64,000 nt of DNA from Zygosaccharomyces rouxii. Its lineage: Eukaryota; Ascomycota; Saccharomycetes; Saccharomycetales; Saccharomycetaceae. Shown here piece after piece: positions 59,977-64,000 of this stretch. The number at the start of each line of letters is the position of its first letter. The first letter of the stretch is position 1. The stretch covers positions 124,001 through 188,000 of the forward strand of contig NC_012990.1 in NCBI RefSeq assembly GCF_000026365.1, given 5' to 3'. The notes below the pieces were generated by a model. That model saw only the letters and a list, made by a program, of their open reading frames with translations, had not been told where the DNA came from and ran no database searches. The position numbers and the translations under genes are program-made.

Positions 59977-61455
59977 ATGGATCAGTTCGATACTAATCTC
60001 AGTGAGAGATTGATTGAACAATCAAGATCAAATTCCACTTCACAAGATGAGCAATTAGAAAAGGCTGTTAAATTGCAAAATTATTACGGTCAACTGTTAC
60101 ATGAAAAATCGTCTGAACTGGTGGCAGTCAACGGTGTGATTGTTAATAATTCAGAATCAATACGACCTCAGGTTCTACAGAGGTATCTAGATGCTACAAT
60201 CTTACAGGCCAAGACCGTAGGTCAATTGGTCGAATCGGCAGATATACTCGATATGAAATTGGTTCAACATGGATTGGTAGAGAATGCTCAACAAACATTA
60301 GGATCAAGAGGTACGCTGCAATTACCGCTAATCAAATACCATTTTGCCAGCCAAATCTATGACTCCGCCAATATTCCTGAAACTGTATCAGTCATCGATG
60401 TGATATCACAGCTACAGTTATTTCCCTTGAGAAAGTTTATGGCTAGGACTGGTACTAATATTGGTAATGGTGAAGGTGATGGATACTTGCAATTCCAACT
60501 ACGCAATATGTTTGGTGGTGGTGAGCAATTGAGATTTGATGTGACAAAGGGTACCAAGACTTTCAGTTCTTATTTGATCAATTACGCTCAACCTTTGAAC
60601 CCATGGTGGGTTTGGGATTCATTGTTCTTCAAGAATTGTAAACAGATGGGGAATAGAAACTCTATCGAAACTTTATTGAGAGGATTCCGTACGTGTTTAA
60701 GAAGTGGATTTTATGGTGATAGTGTCCTTAATCATGAATTCTTTTGCGATGTTGCATTGAGAAATAATAAAATGAATTCCCTAGATACTTGTGATACTCT
60801 GCTATACCAAGCTGGTGATGATGTTAAGAAGTCATTAGGGCATATCATGATTTGGGATAGACGAGATAACCCAGTAAGTGCGTCTAGGGGGAGTCTTTTT
60901 AGATGGTATAACGAATTGTCATTGGGAAAATTTTGGAAATCTCAGATAGAACTCTCTAAGGCACAGAGTTGGTTTCGAGACGATTGGCTGACCGTTAATG
61001 GAACTTTGAAGACTGGATACATCCATAATTTTCACCCAACGTCACAATCTCTAAACATCTGCGATAAATTTCAAAATGGTGGTGGTAACGATGTCCGTAG
61101 TTTCCAATACATGGGATTGGGACCCAAGGATATTTATGATTCCATTGGTGGTGATGCATTTGTGTCGTACGGTGTAAGCGTTTTCACAAGATTACCATTC
61201 CATAAGATTTCCCACTCCAACTTTAGGTTGCATTGGTTTTTGAACGGTGGTAAATTGATCAACCATAACAATTCGAGTTTACAAGATGTGATTAAAAACC
61301 TTTCTACCCAACACTCAACTTCGATTGGATTTGGTCTTGTACTAAAGCACCCAGTGGCTCGTTTTGAGCTAAATTTTGCACTACCAGTGACTTGCCATAC
61401 AGGAGATTGCATTAGGAAAGGTTTCCAATATGGTATTGGTCTATCATTTTTGTAA
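59977..61455 (+). CDS. SAM50: Sorting and assembly machinery core subunit Sam50
   Basis: Omp85/BamA-family beta-barrel of the mitochondrial outer membrane that inserts other beta-barrels such as Por1. The 492 residues compare with 484 in S. cerevisiae. N-terminal part about 30-120 is the single POTRA domain (IRPQVLQRYLDATILQAKTVGQLVE), followed by a 16-strand barrel with the RDNP-containing loop (WDRRDNPVSASRGSLF) and the IGFGLVLKHPVARFELNFALP strand. It ends in an aromatic/hydrophobic strand YGIGLSFL. Orthologue of YNL026W. Confidence 0.94.
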   Translation: MDQFDTNLSERLIEQSRSNSTSQDEQLEKAVKLQNYYGQLLHEKSSELVAVNGVIVNNSESIRPQVLQRYLDATILQAKTVGQLVESADILDMKLVQHGLVENAQQTLGSRGTLQLPLIKYHFASQIYDSANIPETVSVIDVISQLQLFPLRKFMARTGTNIGNGEGDGYLQFQLRNMFGGGEQLRFDVTKGTKTFSSYLINYAQPLNPWWVWDSLFFKNCKQMGNRNSIETLLRGFRTCLRSGFYGDSVLNHEFFCDVALRNNKMNSLDTCDTLLYQAGDDVKKSLGHIMIWDRRDNPVSASRGSLFRWYNELSLGKFWKSQIELSKAQSWFRDDWLTVNGTLKTGYIHNFHPTSQSLNICDKFQNGGGNDVRSFQYMGLGPKDIYDSIGGDAFVSYGVSVFTRLPFHKISHSNFRLHWFLNGGKLINHNNSSLQDVIKNLSTQHSTSIGFGLVLKHPVARFELNFALPVTCHTGDCIRKGFQYGIGLSFL

Positions 61456-61527
61456 ATAAAATTTCCGTTTGAGAACGTCTTATGTACATAAAATAAATAC
61501 AAAAAAAAATCGAAAATTAATCCTAAA

Positions 61528-62598
61528 TTAATTCTCTTGAGTCAGAATCCAGCGGTCATGATGTTTTACGACTTCTGGAATAATCATCTCTTCAATAGAT
61601 TTATGACTGCCATCGAGTTTAATCCATGTACCTTCTCTATTTTTTTGATCCACAAATACCACTTGTTTATTCCTGGTTTGTAATAAATTACCAATTACCA
61701 ATTGGTGATTATATCTGTCCAATGCCTGCGTAGATTTGTGAATTAAAATACTTTCGTCTGTCTCTAATTTGAAGGATACAATCATGGCTTGTTTAGCCCA
61801 CGATTCGACTAACCTTCTTAAAAATTTAGGAACAGGATCTAAATTAACAATTAATTTACCATCAGAAGTTGTTGTGGAATTCGATTCAGCTTCGCTATCA
61901 CCACCCTTATCCCTAGATTGAATCTTATGCTCAGGCAATCTAGAATAAGGAACAAAAAAATCACTTACAGCGGCTGCCAAATAGAAAAGACCACCACTAA
62001 AATTTAATAATTTTGCAACGCTCTTTAGAGACCAAAGATATTGATTGACTGTTGTAAACGGAAGTAATAATAATTTTTTATCTTCCACCATGTACTTGTC
62101 ATAAAGACGTTTATTACGAAGAACAGTATCTCTAAATTCTGGTTTAATATTACCATTAGTATCAATATAGTCCAGAAATTGGGCCTCCATATTATGTGTA
62201 AAAAGTCTGTTAAAAGGTGCTAACGAAAACTCTCTGTGAAGGAAAATTACGCTGTATCCATTAGCTAAAAATTGTTCTGCACTTGATGCACCTCTTGTAC
62301 CAGCAGAAAAATTGTCAATAAATCTAACTGTATTATTTTCTAGGGGAACCGTTGTACCTCCCGATGTTACTAAAACGATTTTATCTCTGTTTAGTGATCG
62401 CTGTAAGCCAATAAATTCCTTTGCATCTTTGATTAGATCTTCTAAATATGGTGGTTTAGGATTTGTAAGGAAATAGCGATCTTCATCACTCGTCTGCGCT
62501 ATGGGGAATGCAGCTTCATTAATTGATCGATCAATTGCATGAGATACCTCTGTAATAGAGGTATGAATTTGCGATTTACTAGGAGAGCGTGGAACCAT
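61528..62598 (-). CDS. CAB2: Phosphopantothenoylcysteine synthetase
   Basis: Second-stage enzyme of coenzyme A biosynthesis, ligating cysteine to 4'-phosphopantothenate. The 356 residues match S. cerevisiae Cab2 (365). Recognition is by VTSGGTTVPLENNTVRFIDNFSAGTRGASSAEQFL, the nucleotide-binding and substrate loop of eukaryotic PPCS, then AAAVSDFFVP and the conserved SFKLETDE. Orthologue of YIL083C, following SDS3 (YIL084C) with CRZ1/SAM50 interleaved. Confidence 0.93.
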   Translation of the reverse strand: MVPRSPSKSQIHTSITEVSHAIDRSINEAAFPIAQTSDEDRYFLTNPKPPYLEDLIKDAKEFIGLQRSLNRDKIVLVTSGGTTVPLENNTVRFIDNFSAGTRGASSAEQFLANGYSVIFLHREFSLAPFNRLFTHNMEAQFLDYIDTNGNIKPEFRDTVLRNKRLYDKYMVEDKKLLLLPFTTVNQYLWSLKSVAKLLNFSGGLFYLAAAVSDFFVPYSRLPEHKIQSRDKGGDSEAESNSTTTSDGKLIVNLDPVPKFLRRLVESWAKQAMIVSFKLETDESILIHKSTQALDRYNHQLVIGNLLQTRNKQVVFVDQKNREGTWIKLDGSHKSIEEMIIPEVVKHHDRWILTQEN

Positions 62599-62812
62599 TT
62601 TGGGAACCTGACTTTAGCTCATCAATATACTACAAATTGTTGGTGGGTAAATTCATATAATGTACTCTGTATATTTATTCGTATGCATGAACTGTATTCA
62701 TCATACATACCGTACATTGTCCATCGACTTCTCTCGTAAATTTACACTATTCAGATGATCTTCTTCTATTGTTATAACCAGAAATACCTATTTCTTCATT
62801 CAACAATTAAAA

Positions 62813-62885
62813 GGTCTCTTGGCCCAGTTGGTTAAGGCACCGTGCTAATAACGCGGGGATCAGCGGTTCGAACCCGCTAGAGACC
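62813..62885 (+). tRNA. tRNA-Ile (anticodon AAU)
   Basis: A 73-nt gene identical in sequence to the copy at 27478-27550. CAACAATTAAAA immediately upstream; T6 terminator at about 62889. Confidence 0.97.
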
Positions 62886-63945
62886 ATTCTTTTTTCTGTA
62901 TACCGAAAAGCAGTAGGGTTGGCAATACTGCAGGAGTCTATGCAGAGGAAAGGTGATTAAATCCCATAAACAGTAACCTTTTTGTTTTTATAAGTTTGGC
63001 CAAAGCCGTAGAGTCAACAGCGTTAGATAAATAAACCCTGCTGTGAAATCTGCCAAACTTGGTAGAAACTGAAGAATTTCTCTTGAATTCTTTCAATGGC
63101 GATTTCCTGAATTATGATTGAATAATTAGAGAGAAAGAGATCTAACAGTCGCTCTTCTGGGATCTAAGAGTGCTTTGGGATATTGCGCTTGAGATTCTAT
63201 TCATGAATTGTTATGTAGTTTTGGAAGCCAGGCAAGAAAATACTCCCTTTCAGACGATCGTGAAGGTTTAGAACTAGTATAAGTTCCATCATTTTAAAGA
63301 AAATGGGATTCCATAATTGAAATTGAAGAGCTTGCCAGTAATTGCTTGAGAATATCACAGGTTTTACAATAGTGGATGATGGAGATTTCTACAATTATGT
63401 TAGGGGTGCTTTGGCAAATGGACTGGGACGAAGGTTTTCTCAGTTTATCAGAAGGCCATCCCGGACTGGCTCATTACGTCTGATAATGCTGCTAATCTTT
63501 CAAACAATTACCATGGCCCGTACTTTCTATAAATTAAAGTATGGAAACAGTTAAAGAATAAAACGATCAAGATACTGAATCTCCGGATACCGGATCTGGC
63601 ATATGGAATAATCCCAAGACTGATGCTCTCTTTATAGGAGACCCAGAGGAGCTAAACAGATTCCTGAGAGTTGGATTCCGGATCCATGATATCACTGCCG
63701 ATAAGAAGCTTAAAATGCGAATGAACAGTTTAGCGGACTTGGCTACAGAAGGAGTTGAGTCAACATTTAGAAAAAAAAATTGAAGGAGATAAAGAAGCTG
63801 AACCCTTAGTCTTCGAAGAGGCTGAAGAAGTATTAAAACTTAATTCTGAATTTACTGAAGGTAAATTGATGGTGTACCAGATATCAAACTTATTACGAAA
63901 TATTACAAGTTCGTGACAGTTTTTGTACTTTTTCAACAATTAAGA
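62886..63945. other. Region between two tRNA-Ile genes
   Basis: 1060 bp with no intact gene. The second half (63300-63915) shows decayed coding sequence. A small hairpin GCAGTA/TACTGC lies near 62909-62930. No LTR ends were identified. Confidence 0.5.
63300..63915 (+). pseudogene. Decayed coding sequence of unknown family
   Basis: Protein-like segments lie in changing frames. One frame is open from 63342 to 63554. Another gives DTESPDTGSGIWNNPKTDAL and PEELNRFLRVGF from about 63572 to a stop near 63783. After an A8 run a third frame continues with KIEGDKEAEPLVFEEAEEVL to a stop near 63917. Codons look coding-like, but frameshifts and stops break the reading. Its place next to a tRNA gene could suggest a relic of a transposon Gag-like protein, but I cannot match any family. 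Confidence 0.4.
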
Positions 63946-64000
63946 GGTCTCTTGGCCCAGTTGGTTAAGGCACCGTGCTAATAACGCGGGGATCAGCGGT
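63946..64000 (+). tRNA. tRNA-Ile (anticodon AAU), cut by the right edge
   Basis: The first 55 nt of the 73-nt gene, identical to the other two copies as far as visible, preceded by CAACAATTAAGA. Confidence 0.95.

Overview
This is a eukaryotic nuclear window from a budding yeast of the family Saccharomycetaceae. Nearly every protein gene has a recognisable Saccharomyces cerevisiae orthologue. Genes are compact and mostly lack introns. The promoters carry yeast motifs (PAC/RRPE, Gcn4, Reb1, Cbf1, heat-shock elements), and the splice signals are GTATGT/TACTAAC. Gene order interleaves two S. cerevisiae regions, YNL064C-YNL020C on chromosome XIV and YIL118W-YIL083C on chromosome IX. That is the double-conserved-synteny pattern of a species that split off before the whole-genome duplication, such as Zygosaccharomyces or Torulaspora. 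I cannot fix the genus from sequence alone.

Layout. 1-8.4 kb: YDJ1 (cut by the left edge), MTQ1, TRM6, NOP2 and ARP5. 8.4-9.5 kb: a gene-poor stretch with a decayed small reading frame. 9.5-19 kb: RHO3, a PRM5-like gene, OCA2, HIS5, NUP159 and POR1. 19-27.5 kb: VAC7, MSG5, an AlaX-type editing protein (YNL040W-like), a nucleolar WD40 protein (YNL035C-like) and tRNA-Ile. 28-46.6 kb: ARK1/PRK1 kinase, HDA1, RCM1, LYS12, FAP1, RSM25, KSH1, UTP25, ICE2, then two non-coding RNA genes, snR66 and the RNase MRP RNA NME1, and SSN8. 47-50 kb: tRNA-Glu, AVT7, SIW14, AIM19. 49.9-52.1 kb: the largest region without a recognisable protein gene. It holds two tandem introns with consensus splice signals, a perfect 14-bp stem hairpin and a 15-base G run. 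52.1-62.6 kb: the divergent histone pair H3/H4, a KTR mannosyltransferase, SDS3, TRM12, CRZ1, SAM50, CAB2. 62.8-64 kb: two more tRNA-Ile copies (the second cut by the right edge) flanking decayed coding sequence.

Shared themes are ribosome and tRNA biogenesis (NOP2, RCM1, UTP25, TRM6, TRM12, NME1, snR66), with PAC/RRPE promoter motifs at several of these genes; chromatin (ARP5, HDA1, SDS3, H3, H4); mitochondrial function (POR1, SAM50, RSM25, AIM19, MTQ1, LYS12); and stress or phosphatase signalling (MSG5, OCA2, SIW14, CRZ1, PRM5-like).

The most informative items not visible as long reading frames are the RNase MRP RNA, the snR66 snoRNA whose guide matches the S. cerevisiae 25S Um2417 site, and the putative spliced non-coding transcript near 50.6 kb. 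Orthologue names come from recall of S. cerevisiae proteins, not from a database search.
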